Source: Ehrlichia muris AS145
GTDB taxonomy: Bacteria > Pseudomonadota > Alphaproteobacteria > Rickettsiales > Anaplasmataceae
Assembly (NCBI RefSeq): GCF_000508225.1
Contig: NC_023063.1
Span: forward strand, 1,132,718 to 1,196,717
DNA: 64,000 bases
Direction of reading: 5' to 3'
Each line of letters begins with the position of its first letter. The first letter of the stretch is position 1. The notes under the pieces are model-generated. The model had not been told where the DNA came from. It saw only the letters and a list, made by a program, of their open reading frames with translations, and made no database searches. Below are positions 55,842 to 64,000 of the stretch, piece after piece. Both the position numbers and the translations under genes were made by a program.

Positions 55842-56699
55842 TTGGTTGTATATTTTGTGAACTTTCAAAGTATAATAAGAAACTTACAAGATTATTGGGA
55901 AGAATATGGATGTACGATATTTCATCCATACACTTCTGAGTTAGGAGCAGCAACCCTTCATCCAGCAACTTCAATGACAGCTATATCAAAAAAGCCTTCG
56001 AAGTTAGCTTATGTTCAGCCTGTTATTAGACCATGTGATGGAAGGTATGGTGATAACCCAAATCGTTTGTATCAGCACCATCAGTATCAAGTACTAATAA
56101 AGCCATCTAATACAGATTTACAATCAGATTACTTAAAAAGCTTAGAAAGAATAGGAATATCTATTAAGACTCACGATATAAAATTCATAGAAGATGATTG
56201 GGAAAATCCGAGTATTGGTGCTTGGGGTCTAGGATGGGAGATTACCTGTAATGGTATGGAAATAACTCAATTTACTTACATGCAGCAAGTAGGTGGTATT
56301 GAGTGTGCTTTAGTTCCAGGAGAAATTGCATACGGCTTAGAAAGAATAGCAATGATAATTCAAAATGTTGACAATGTATATAGAATACTATGGGATGACC
56401 ATGGAACAACTTATGGTGATATATTTAAACAACGTGAATATGAATTTTCTAAATTAGCTTTAGATTATTACGATGTAGATATTCTATTTAAGCAATTTAA
56501 TGAGGCTGAACAAATATGTATTTCATTAATAGAAAAAAAACTGCCATTAGCAGCATATGATATTTGCACAAAAGCCAGTCATATTCTTAATTTACTTGAA
56601 TCTCGTGGAGTTATTGGAGTTAATGAACGTGCATCTTATATACTACGTGTACGTAAACTTGCAAATTTATGTTGTAGCTTATATACTCAGTGTCATTAA
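55842..56699 (+). CDS. glyQ: Glycyl-tRNA synthetase, alpha subunit
   Basis: 285 residues. The alpha subunit carries the class II active site of the alpha2-beta2 enzyme. It opens with FQSIIRNLQDYWEEYGCTIF and has PVIRPCDGRYGDNPNRLYQH, WENPSIGAWGLGWEI, MEITQFTYMQQVGG and EIAYGLERIAM, all characteristic. glyS follows after 15 bases. The exact start could be the Met shown or a few codons later. Confidence 0.97.
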   Translation: MVVYFVNFQSIIRNLQDYWEEYGCTIFHPYTSELGAATLHPATSMTAISKKPSKLAYVQPVIRPCDGRYGDNPNRLYQHHQYQVLIKPSNTDLQSDYLKSLERIGISIKTHDIKFIEDDWENPSIGAWGLGWEITCNGMEITQFTYMQQVGGIECALVPGEIAYGLERIAMIIQNVDNVYRILWDDHGTTYGDIFKQREYEFSKLALDYYDVDILFKQFNEAEQICISLIEKKLPLAAYDICTKASHILNLLESRGVIGVNERASYILRVRKLANLCCSLYTQCH

Positions 56700-56714
56700 A
56701 ATAAGTAAAACGAC

Positions 56715-58826
56715 ATGCCTTTAGAACTATTATTTGAATGCTTATCAGAAGAAATACCTCCTGAGATGCAGAGTAGTGCGTATGCATACATGAATTCTTA
56801 TATAAAAAAAGAATTAAGTCGTCATAGTATTAGTTTTGAAGCAATGAATGTGTTTGTAACTCCAAATAGATTAACTCTATATGTAAAAAATATAGTTAAT
56901 AATTCATCCAACAACACATTAAAAATAAAAGGACCACGTGTATCAGCAAATAAAACTGCAATAGAAGGCTTTTTAAAAAAAGTTGGTAAAAAGTTAAGCG
57001 ATCTTATAGTTTGCAAAATTGGTAATGATAATTTTTATTATGCTGAACTTAGTGATAGCGTAGAAACAAGTACAGAACATATAATTTTATTAACTATAGA
57101 AAATATGTTAAACAACTTTCCGTGGGATAAAAAAATGAGATGGGGAAGTAAAAAAACATATTGGGTTCGTCCTATATTAAATTTAATGTGCATACTAGAT
57201 GGGAAAGTATTACCAGTAAAGTTTGCTGATATGGAAGCAAATAACAAATCATGCGGTAATAAATTTATAAATAAAGAATTTTTTGAAGTTACAGATTTTA
57301 ACTCTTATATTTCACAGCTGAAAAACAACTATGTAATTTTATGTCAAGAAGAAAGGATTAATTTTTTATTGAACCAAATAAAAAATCTAACTGAAAAAAG
57401 TAATTTAACATGTGAAAATAATCAAAAGCTAATTAACAAATTAAATGGGACTTTAGAATATCCAGTAGTGATAATGGGATCAGTAGATGAAAAATTTTCT
57501 GAATTACCAAAAGAATTAATATTGAGTGTAATGCACAATCATCAAAAATACTTAGCTGTTTTTACAGAAGATAAAATCACAAACTTCATTACAATATCTA
57601 GTATATCAAATGATAATATAATAAGAGGACACAATAATGTACTAAGCGCCAGATTAGTAGATGCAAGTTTTCTAATAAAAAAAGATAAAGAATATGATGT
57701 TGATTACTATATAGAAAAGTTAAAACAAATAGTATTTCATGCAAAACTTGGTTCTGTTTTTGAAAAAGTAAATCGTATCATAGCTTTATCAAAGTACATT
57801 TCCATATGGATACCTCATTCTTCATTAATAAAAGTAGAAAGAGCAGCAAAGTTATCTAAATTTGATTTATCAACATTAGCTGTAAAAGAATTTCCAGAAT
57901 TACAAGGAGTTATAGGATGTTATTATGCTTCTTATTTTAATGAACCATCAGAAATATCAGAATCCATAGTTAGTCACTATGAACCAACAAGTTCACAAAA
58001 AGAATGTCCTTCTTCTCCTATAGCAATGGCCGTATCCATATCTGACAAAATAGATAGTTTAGTTGGAATGATAGTAGCAGGAGAACAAGTCACTAGTTCT
58101 CGTGATCCTTTTTCTATCAGAAGGATGGCTATATCAACTATTAGAATAATATTAGAAAATAATCTTAATATACCAATAAGACTTTTAATAGAAAAATCCG
58201 TATCGTTATACTCATTTGCAATAATGGAAAAAACTGCTATTGATAAAATTAAGGATGTAATATCAAGAACAAATAGAAAAAAGGATATTATTTCCTCTGT
58301 AATAGAGTTTTGTTCAAATAGATTCAAAATTATATTAAAAGAAAACGGTATTAAAGAAGATATAATAAATGCTGTAATTGAAAGCAGAAAATTTAATAAT
58401 TTGTTGTTAATAAAAAAAGAGGCTGAATTTCTTAATGATTATATTTTTACTAAAAATGGAGCTGAAATAATAAAAGCATATAAAAGAATATGTAATATAA
58501 TTACAAAGGAAAACATTACCAATAGTATAAAAAATCACAAATGCAATAAAAGATTATTTGTAGAAAAAGAAGAAATTGATTTGTATAAAGAAATAAATTA
58601 TCAAAAAAACAACATAAAAAAGTTGATAAAAGACAACAAATTTGAAGAATCGTTAGACAACCTCTATAATTTGAGTTGTTGTGTAAATAATTTTATGGAT
58701 AATGTGAAGGTAAATAATCAAGCAAATAAGGATTTATGTAAAAATAGGTTTTCTATTGTTAAAAATGCCTTTTATATCTTTGACTTAGTTACAGATTTTA
58801 GTAAGATTAAAAATACATACAGGTAA
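56715..58826 (+). CDS. glyS: Glycyl-tRNA synthetase, beta subunit
   Basis: 703 residues. The beta subunit binds tRNA-Gly and is needed for charging. The N-terminal LLFECLSEEIPPEMQ, KGPRVSANKTAIEGFLKK, KKMRWGSKKTYWVRP and SVMHNHQKYLAVF are family blocks, as is the HD-like part around SDKIDSLVGMIVAGEQVTSS with RDPFSIRRMA. The last 150 residues are Lys/Asn-rich and diverged. It forms an operon with glyQ. Confidence 0.96.
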   Translation: MPLELLFECLSEEIPPEMQSSAYAYMNSYIKKELSRHSISFEAMNVFVTPNRLTLYVKNIVNNSSNNTLKIKGPRVSANKTAIEGFLKKVGKKLSDLIVCKIGNDNFYYAELSDSVETSTEHIILLTIENMLNNFPWDKKMRWGSKKTYWVRPILNLMCILDGKVLPVKFADMEANNKSCGNKFINKEFFEVTDFNSYISQLKNNYVILCQEERINFLLNQIKNLTEKSNLTCENNQKLINKLNGTLEYPVVIMGSVDEKFSELPKELILSVMHNHQKYLAVFTEDKITNFITISSISNDNIIRGHNNVLSARLVDASFLIKKDKEYDVDYYIEKLKQIVFHAKLGSVFEKVNRIIALSKYISIWIPHSSLIKVERAAKLSKFDLSTLAVKEFPELQGVIGCYYASYFNEPSEISESIVSHYEPTSSQKECPSSPIAMAVSISDKIDSLVGMIVAGEQVTSSRDPFSIRRMAISTIRIILENNLNIPIRLLIEKSVSLYSFAIMEKTAIDKIKDVISRTNRKKDIISSVIEFCSNRFKIILKENGIKEDIINAVIESRKFNNLLLIKKEAEFLNDYIFTKNGAEIIKAYKRICNIITKENITNSIKNHKCNKRLFVEKEEIDLYKEINYQKNNIKKLIKDNKFEESLDNLYNLSCCVNNFMDNVKVNNQANKDLCKNRFSIVKNAFYIFDLVTDFSKIKNTYR

Positions 58827-58888
58827 GTCTTGAATTTTTTTAAATCGTATATAAATATTTTATCTGATACTTATAAAGAAGAATTGGT

Positions 58889-60034
58889 ATGAGCAAAAGC
58901 GACTATTATGAGCTGTTAGGTGTAAGTAAGAGTGCAACACAAGAAGAGATAAAAAAAGCTTATAGGAAAATGGCACTAAAGTACCACCCTGACAAAAATC
59001 CTGGTAATAAAGAGGCAGAAGAAAAATTCAAAGAATTATCAGAAGCTTACGATGTTCTTATAGATCAAAATAAAAGAGCAGCATATGATAAATATGGACA
59101 CAATGCTTTTGACAATTCCGGGAGAGGTGGATTTGATTTTAACAACAGTGGTTTTTCTGGTGATTTTTCTGACATATTTAATGACCTTTTCGGTGGAGGA
59201 TTTAGAGGAGGAAGAGGATCATCTAGAAGACATGATGGTGGTGCTGTAGGATCAGACTTAAGGTTTGATATAGAAATAACCCTAGAAGATTCATTCAATG
59301 GTAAGAAGGTACCTATCAGTTATGTTACTTACATAAAATGTTCAAGCTGTAGTGGCTCCGGAAGTGAAGGATCAGCAAAGTCTGTACAATGCAGTACGTG
59401 TCATGGTGTAGGTAATGTTAGAACACAACAAGGATTTTTTACAATAGAAAGAACATGCCACGTATGTAATGGAGAAGGAGAAATAATACAAAATAAGTGC
59501 AAAAAGTGTTCTGGAAGTGGTCGTGCAAGAGATGAAGTTAATCTACTCGTTACCATTCCAAAAGGAGTAGAAAGTGGTAATAAGATTAGATTAAACGGGA
59601 AAGGAGAAGCAGGTTATAGAGGTGCAAGAAGTGGAGATTTGTATGTTTATCCTAATATACAAAAACACAAGTTCTTCACACGAAATGGAGCTGATCTTTA
59701 TTGTAATGTACCCATAAAAATGACACTTGCTGCATTAGGTGGATATATAGAGATGCCGTCTATAGATGGAACATGGACAAAAGTAAAAGTCCCAGAAGGA
59801 TCACAAAATGGAGATAAGTTAAGGCTAAAGGAAAAAGGAATGCCAACTGTAAATTCATCTAAAAGAGGCGATATGTATATACAGATAACTGTAGAAACTC
59901 CTGTAAGGTTAACAAAACAACAGAAAGAATTGTTACAAAAATTTGATGATGAACCTAATGTAGATTGCAATCCTCAGTCGACAGGTTTTTTCCAAAAAGT
60001 AAAAAGTTTCTGGAAAGATATAAGATCAAACTAA
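58889..60034 (+). CDS. dnaJ: DnaJ (Hsp40) co-chaperone
   Basis: 381 residues. J domain (4-70) with the HPD motif in KYHPDKNPG, then the Gly/Phe-rich linker ([20 protein letters not shown]), then four zinc-binding CxxCxGxG repeats ([32 protein letters not shown]) and the C-terminal substrate-binding domains. It stimulates DnaK's ATPase and delivers unfolded proteins. dnaK is not in the window. AAGAAG precedes the ATG. Confidence 0.98.
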   Translation: MSKSDYYELLGVSKSATQEEIKKAYRKMALKYHPDKNPGNKEAEEKFKELSEAYDVLIDQNKRAAYDKYGHNAFDNSGRGGFDFNNSGFSGDFSDIFNDLFGGGFRGGRGSSRRHDGGAVGSDLRFDIEITLEDSFNGKKVPISYVTYIKCSSCSGSGSEGSAKSVQCSTCHGVGNVRTQQGFFTIERTCHVCNGEGEIIQNKCKKCSGSGRARDEVNLLVTIPKGVESGNKIRLNGKGEAGYRGARSGDLYVYPNIQKHKFFTRNGADLYCNVPIKMTLAALGGYIEMPSIDGTWTKVKVPEGSQNGDKLRLKEKGMPTVNSSKRGDMYIQITVETPVRLTKQQKELLQKFDDEPNVDCNPQSTGFFQKVKSFWKDIRSN

Positions 60035-60082
60035 GTCTTAGTTGTTTATAGAAAACATACATAATGTTTGAATTTTACTAAT

Positions 60083-60922
60083 TTAGTTCCTGTTGTTGTA
60101 TTCAATGTCAAGACCTATGTCTTTGTTCTTAAAAGAATTAGTTATACAACCAATAGAAATGTAATCCACTCCTGTTAGTGCAATGTTTCTAACATTCCTT
60201 ATATTTACACATCCTGAAACTTCTAAAACTGATTTTCCATTAACTATATCTACTGCTTCTTTTATTTCATTAATGCTCATATTGTCCAGTAAGATCATAT
60301 CTACATTATTACATAGTGATTCTTTAACCTGAGATATATTATCACATTCAATAGCAATATACTCATCTTTTAAATTCATTCTAAGTCTTTGTATAGCTAA
60401 AGTTATGCTTCCACAGCTAGCTATATGATTATCTTTTATAAGTACACCATCGTATAAACTATTTCTGTAATTTTCACCACCTCCGACATATACAGAGTAC
60501 TTATCCAACATTCTTAATCCAGGGGTAGTCTTTCTAGTGCTGCGAATTTTAGCCTTTGTATCAGATACCTCATTAACAAATTGTCTAGTAATTGATGCTA
60601 TACCAGAAGCATGCTGGATAAAATTTAAAATAACCCTTTCAATAGACATTAAGTGTACTGCTAATGCTTCTCCGCTCACTAAAGTACTATTTTTTTCTAT
60701 TATATCCCCATCCTTCTTATGGATTTTATATTTTATATATTCTTCATTCATATTAAAAATTTCTTCCAATATAGGAATTCCACAAACTACTAAATTTTCC
60801 CTTGCATTTATAGTAAAGTTTACTTTTTCGTTCATCAATATACTATTAGTAGTTATATCACCTTTTTCTCCTAAATCTTCTTTTAATGCACTGTGTATAA
60901 TATCTGAAAATAAAATTTTCAT
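60083..60922 (-). CDS. nadC: Nicotinate-nucleotide pyrophosphorylase (quinolinate phosphoribosyltransferase)
   Basis: 279 residues. It turns quinolinate and PRPP into nicotinate mononucleotide in NAD synthesis. The opening ALKEDLGEKGDITTNSIL, ERVILNFIQHASGIAS, RKTTPGLRMLDKYSV and LYDGVLIKDNHIA are standard; in the usual GGGxNHR block the histidine is replaced by tyrosine (GGGENYR). The end VDYISIGCITNS is normal. Convergent with dnaJ across 48 bases; works in the same route as pncC. Confidence 0.95.
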   Translation of the reverse strand: MKILFSDIIHSALKEDLGEKGDITTNSILMNEKVNFTINARENLVVCGIPILEEIFNMNEEYIKYKIHKKDGDIIEKNSTLVSGEALAVHLMSIERVILNFIQHASGIASITRQFVNEVSDTKAKIRSTRKTTPGLRMLDKYSVYVGGGENYRNSLYDGVLIKDNHIASCGSITLAIQRLRMNLKDEYIAIECDNISQVKESLCNNVDMILLDNMSINEIKEAVDIVNGKSVLEVSGCVNIRNVRNIALTGVDYISIGCITNSFKNKDIGLDIEYNNRN

Positions 60923-61015
60923 AACCGTTACGTACTTTGTATCTTATATTATAACAACATTGAAGTAATATGAAAATCCTATATTATTTCTAATGTAAGT
61001 TTATTGTAATATATT

Positions 61016-61606
61016 ATGAACATATATATCATTATACTAATATCATCATATTTAATAGGATCTGTACCATTTGGTTTAATATTGTCTTACATAGGAGGAT
61101 TAGGTGATATTAGAAAAATAGGGTCAGGTAATATAGGAGCGACAAATGTCTTTAGAAAAAACAAAAAATTAGCTGCATTAACTCTATTCCTAGATGCAAC
61201 AAAAGGATTTATAGTCGTCTTGTTGTCTAGTAATTATAGCTCGGACCAAACATTTGTTCTGATGTCTGCTATGTTTTCTATAATAGGACACATGTTCCCT
61301 ATATGGCTATTATTTAAAGGTGGTAAAGGTATATCAACTTTTTTAGGATCAATGGTATTTATTGAATATAGGTTTACTATATGTTTTTTATTATGTTGGA
61401 TTATATTTTTTGTAAAGTTTAAGTATTCATCATTATCGTCTATTATGTCAACAATTTCCGTAATGTTACTGGTGTATATATATTATACAGTAAGTGATAC
61501 AATAATTTTTTTCACCATAACACTGTTGATCATAACACAACATACTGAAAATATAATACGAATATTAACTGGAAAAGAGGACAAGATAAATATGAAACAA
61601 CATTAA
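61016..61606 (+). CDS. plsY: PlsY, acyl-phosphate:glycerol-3-phosphate acyltransferase
   Basis: 196 residues with five or six membrane helices. PlsY performs the first acylation of glycerol-3-phosphate in membrane lipid synthesis. The three family motifs are visible: SYLIGSVPFGLILS, the KIGSGNIGATNVFR glycine loop and FKGGKGIST, where the lysines and glycines bind phosphate. Its 3' end overlaps that of ruvC on the other strand by four bases. Confidence 0.95.
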   Translation: MNIYIIILISSYLIGSVPFGLILSYIGGLGDIRKIGSGNIGATNVFRKNKKLAALTLFLDATKGFIVVLLSSNYSSDQTFVLMSAMFSIIGHMFPIWLLFKGGKGISTFLGSMVFIEYRFTICFLLCWIIFFVKFKYSSLSSIMSTISVMLLVYIYYTVSDTIIFFTITLLIITQHTENIIRILTGKEDKINMKQH

Positions 61607-62073
61607 AAATTCTTTCTAGAATAAGCGTGACATAAAGCAACAGCTATTGCATCAGAAATATCATAGGCACCTAAACATTTAATATTTAGAATCTTTTCTA
61701 CCATAAAATGCACTTGTTCTTTTTTAGCGTGACCGTTTCCTGTAACTGATTTTTTTATGTGATTTGTTGAATATTCAAACACTGGTATATTTATAATGTT
61801 CAGAGTTAACAACAAAATACCTCTGGCATAACACAGTGATATTGAAGATTTAGGATTCTTATTTACAAACACCTCTTCCATAGATGCGCTGTCTGCGCTA
61901 TGCAGTTTAAGAATGCTGAGAAGATCTGCATGTATTTTGTTTAATCTTTGACTAGTAGTTTCCTTACTATTGGTTGTAATAACACCTTTATCTATTAATT
62001 GTATATCTTTATCAATAGACAACACACCCCACCCTGTACAGTTTAAGCCAGGATCAAGGCCTATTATTTTCAT
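61603..62073 (-). CDS. ruvC: RuvC, Holliday junction resolvase
   Basis: 156 residues. It cuts four-way junctions at the end of recombination, which is relevant for a genome that recombines its p28 genes. The RNase H-fold residues are present: GLDPGLNCTGWG (first Asp), SMEEVFVNKNPKSSISL (Glu), and YDISDAIAVALCHAYS (last acidic pair). NGHAKKEQVHFMV is the DNA-contact segment. It starts one base after the coxC stop, so the two are co-transcribed. Confidence 0.95.
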   Translation of the reverse strand: MKIIGLDPGLNCTGWGVLSIDKDIQLIDKGVITTNSKETTSQRLNKIHADLLSILKLHSADSASMEEVFVNKNPKSSISLCYARGILLLTLNIINIPVFEYSTNHIKKSVTGNGHAKKEQVHFMVEKILNIKCLGAYDISDAIAVALCHAYSRKNF

Positions 62074-62074
62074 A

Positions 62075-62899
62075 TTATGAACTTATCCAATACAAGAAAA
62101 CAAACAGCAACAACCATATAACATCAACGAAATGCCAGTACCATGCTGCACATTCAAAACCTATATGATTTTCTGGAGATAACTGATTTTTCTTCACACG
62201 AAACCAACATATAGCTAAAAATATCGTGCCAACTATTACATGTAGTCCATGGAATCCTGTTATCATGTAAAAATTTGAGGAATATATGGCTTTTTCTCCA
62301 GTTTCACGAAAAGAAAATCCTGTGTGTAGATATTCTATAGCTTGAAACATAGAAAATATGATACCAAGTACTATAGTTACTCCTAACATCCTTACTGTAT
62401 TATTATTATCGTTGTTTATTAGAGAGTGATGAGACCAAGTTAACGTACACCCAGACAATAAAAGAATAACAGTGTTTAACAAAGGTATAGACCAAGGATC
62501 AAGTCTAGTAATGCCATCTGGAGGCCAGGCTACAGGTTTAGTTGGTACTAGATTATCAAATATGTGTACAGGAAATAGCCAAGCTTTAAAAAATGAACAA
62601 AAGAAACCAAAAAAGAACATTGTTTCTGAAAGGATAAGAGCAGCCATAGCTAATCTGAGTCCTTTTTTTACAATTTCAGTATGACAATTGTCTTTAATTG
62701 CTTCTGTAACTATGTCTTTCCACCACTTATACAACACTATACTAACAGAAGAGATACCGAGTATAAGTGTAAGCTTACCGATGTGTAAGCCGTGTATTGT
62801 TCCTACTGCTCCTAATGCTGTTATCAATATTGTAAATGAAAACAAGAGCGGCCATGGACTGGGACTTACTAAATGATAATCATGTAGTTTCCCTTTCAT
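62075..62899 (-). CDS. coxC: Cytochrome c oxidase subunit III
   Basis: 274 residues with seven membrane helices. It is part of the aa3-type terminal oxidase in the inner membrane. The start HDYHLVSPSPWPLLFSF, RLAMAALILSETMFFFGFFC with the conserved Glu, and the end GLHVIVGTIFLAI and WHFVDVIWLLLFVFLYW are typical. Subunits I and II are not in this window. ruvC follows directly. Confidence 0.96.
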   Translation of the reverse strand: MKGKLHDYHLVSPSPWPLLFSFTILITALGAVGTIHGLHIGKLTLILGISSVSIVLYKWWKDIVTEAIKDNCHTEIVKKGLRLAMAALILSETMFFFGFFCSFFKAWLFPVHIFDNLVPTKPVAWPPDGITRLDPWSIPLLNTVILLLSGCTLTWSHHSLINNDNNNTVRMLGVTIVLGIIFSMFQAIEYLHTGFSFRETGEKAIYSSNFYMITGFHGLHVIVGTIFLAICWFRVKKNQLSPENHIGFECAAWYWHFVDVIWLLLFVFLYWISS

Positions 62900-62995
62900 T
62901 ACAGTATCCTTAAAGACTATTTGTTTCTTATTTTTCTATAGTTAAAGTGGTAGATTGTCAAGCTCATATTTTAAGACATTACTTTTAAAAATGTA

Positions 62996-64000
62996 TTAAA
63001 TACCAGATCTTACTGTTTCTATTAGTGCTTCGATATTGGCTATAGGAGTACTTGGAATAATTCCATGTCCTAAATTGAATATAAATGGTTCATCTTTCAT
63101 TGTGTTGATTAAATCCCTTGTTTGAGATATTGCTTTATCTTTATCGTACGCTACCAAGTATGGATCTATATTTCCCTGCAATATTGATGGAATATTATTT
63201 TTTGCCCAAGATATTGGAATGTTGTAATCAATACTTGTAACTGACACTTTTGTTTCCTCCGAAAATTGTTTATACATTACTCCTGCACCCTTTGGAAAAC
63301 CTATAATTGGAAATTCTGGGTAAGACTCACGTATGGATGATACTATTTTCTTTGTCGGATCTATTATCCACTTTTTGAATTCGCTAGCTGACACAATTCC
63401 TGCATTACTGTCGAAGATTTGTATTATATCTACGCCACTTTCTATTTGTTGTTTTAAATATGAAATTGTAACTTCTGTAGTTTTTTCTATGATTCTTTCT
63501 AAACTCCCGTCTTGTGAGTAACACATTTCCCTTATCTTTGAAAAGTTTTTATCCCTTCCTATCATGTAAGATGCTATAGTCCACGGTGCCCCTGCAAATC
63601 CTATTAGTGGTATATCTTTCTGTAGTGATTTTTTAACTTCTTCTATACCTTTAAAGACATTTTTAAGGTGGTCCAGTACTGCTTCTTCTGGGGTGTTTAT
63701 TTCTTCATAGCTTGATATTGACTGTAGTTTAGGTCCGTCTTCTTTTGTAAATCTCACCCTGCAACCTAGGGCGTCTGGAATTACTAGTATGTCTGAAAAT
63801 ATTATCGCTGCGTCCAAGCCGAACCTTTTTATCGGTTGTAATGTAACCTCTTTTATTAATTCTGGTGTGTAGCACAGTTCTAGAAAACTTCCCACACTTT
63901 TTGCTACCTCATGGTACTCTGGTAGGTACCTTCCAGCTTGTCGCATGAACCAGATTGGCACCTTCTTTTGCTTGGATCTGCTTGTTATAGTTCTCAACAT
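62996..64000 (-). CDS. hemE: Uroporphyrinogen decarboxylase (start at window edge)
   Basis: 334 residues seen; the ATG occupies the last three bases of the window, so the true start could lie further right, though the length fits. The enzyme decarboxylates uroporphyrinogen III to coproporphyrinogen III in heme synthesis, feeding the oxidase encoded next door. Motifs are VPIWFMRQAGRYLPEY, FSDILVIPDALG, GFAGAPWTIASYM, IQIFDSNAG and FNLGHGIIPSTP, with the catalytic aspartate in SDIL. In Anaplasmataceae the replication origin has been placed beside hemE. Confidence 0.95.
   Translation of the reverse strand: MLRTITSRSKQKKVPIWFMRQAGRYLPEYHEVAKSVGSFLELCYTPELIKEVTLQPIKRFGLDAAIIFSDILVIPDALGCRVRFTKEDGPKLQSISSYEEINTPEEAVLDHLKNVFKGIEEVKKSLQKDIPLIGFAGAPWTIASYMIGRDKNFSKIREMCYSQDGSLERIIEKTTEVTISYLKQQIESGVDIIQIFDSNAGIVSASEFKKWIIDPTKKIVSSIRESYPEFPIIGFPKGAGVMYKQFSEETKVSVTSIDYNIPISWAKNNIPSILQGNIDPYLVAYDKDKAISQTRDLINTMKDEPFIFNLGHGIIPSTPIANIEALIETVRSGI

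Overview
The window is a piece of an AT-rich alphaproteobacterial chromosome from the genus Ehrlichia (Anaplasmataceae, Rickettsiales). The main evidence is a cluster of about 21 kb holding 20 paralogous P28/OMP-1 (Msp2/P44 superfamily) outer-membrane proteins, bracketed by the XRE regulator gene tr1 and by secA, which is the arrangement known from Ehrlichia. The proteins at 19553 and 20721-25063 look very close to OMP-1B and P28-19 of E. chaffeensis as I remember them, so the source is probably in the E. chaffeensis/E. muris part of the genus. I cannot fix the species.

Layout. 1-4 kb: 3' end of recJ, a long spacer with decayed repeats, cca, and ndk on the minus strand. 4.1-26.3 kb: tr1 and the omp-1/p28 cluster. 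Two omp genes with their own upstream regions are followed by a tightly packed run (7396-18947) of 12 omp genes with two small orphan genes embedded in it. A hairpin ends this run. Then come five more widely spaced genes (omp-1B-like and four P28-19-like), each with a similar TTGC(A/T)T-17 bp-TATT(G/C)T promoter, and one inverted omp gene. 26.3-33.2 kb: a gene-poor stretch with three small acidic proteins of unknown role flanking secA. 33.2-39 kb: ftsZ, an EVE-domain gene, ybeY (carrying a perfect parS site), parA-parB and rimM-trmD-rplS. 39-51 kb: pncC, thrS-infC, a minus-strand set (membrane protein, BI-1 family protein, tsaE), gap, elbB, proC, the SRP RNA gene, dnaX-ybaB and asd. 51-64 kb: metK with a tandemly repeated tail, tRNA-Arg, a ubiH-type hydroxylase gene, tRNA-Gln, glyQ-glyS, dnaJ, nadC, plsY, ruvC, coxC and hemE.

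Function. The cluster supplies the porin-like surface proteins of an obligate intracellular, tick-borne bacterium. The packed run is probably one long transcript, while the 19.5-25 kb genes look individually transcribed, which would allow host- or tick-specific use of single paralogs. Near-identical tandem copies, variation limited to two loops, chimeric spacers and poly-G tracts show that recombination and possibly slippage are still reshaping this end. The rest is reduced housekeeping content with long spacers, several of which hold decayed duplications (5' spacer repeats, metK tails, a ubiH fragment).

All calls come from reading the sequence and from remembered family knowledge. No database search, alignment program or folding program was run.
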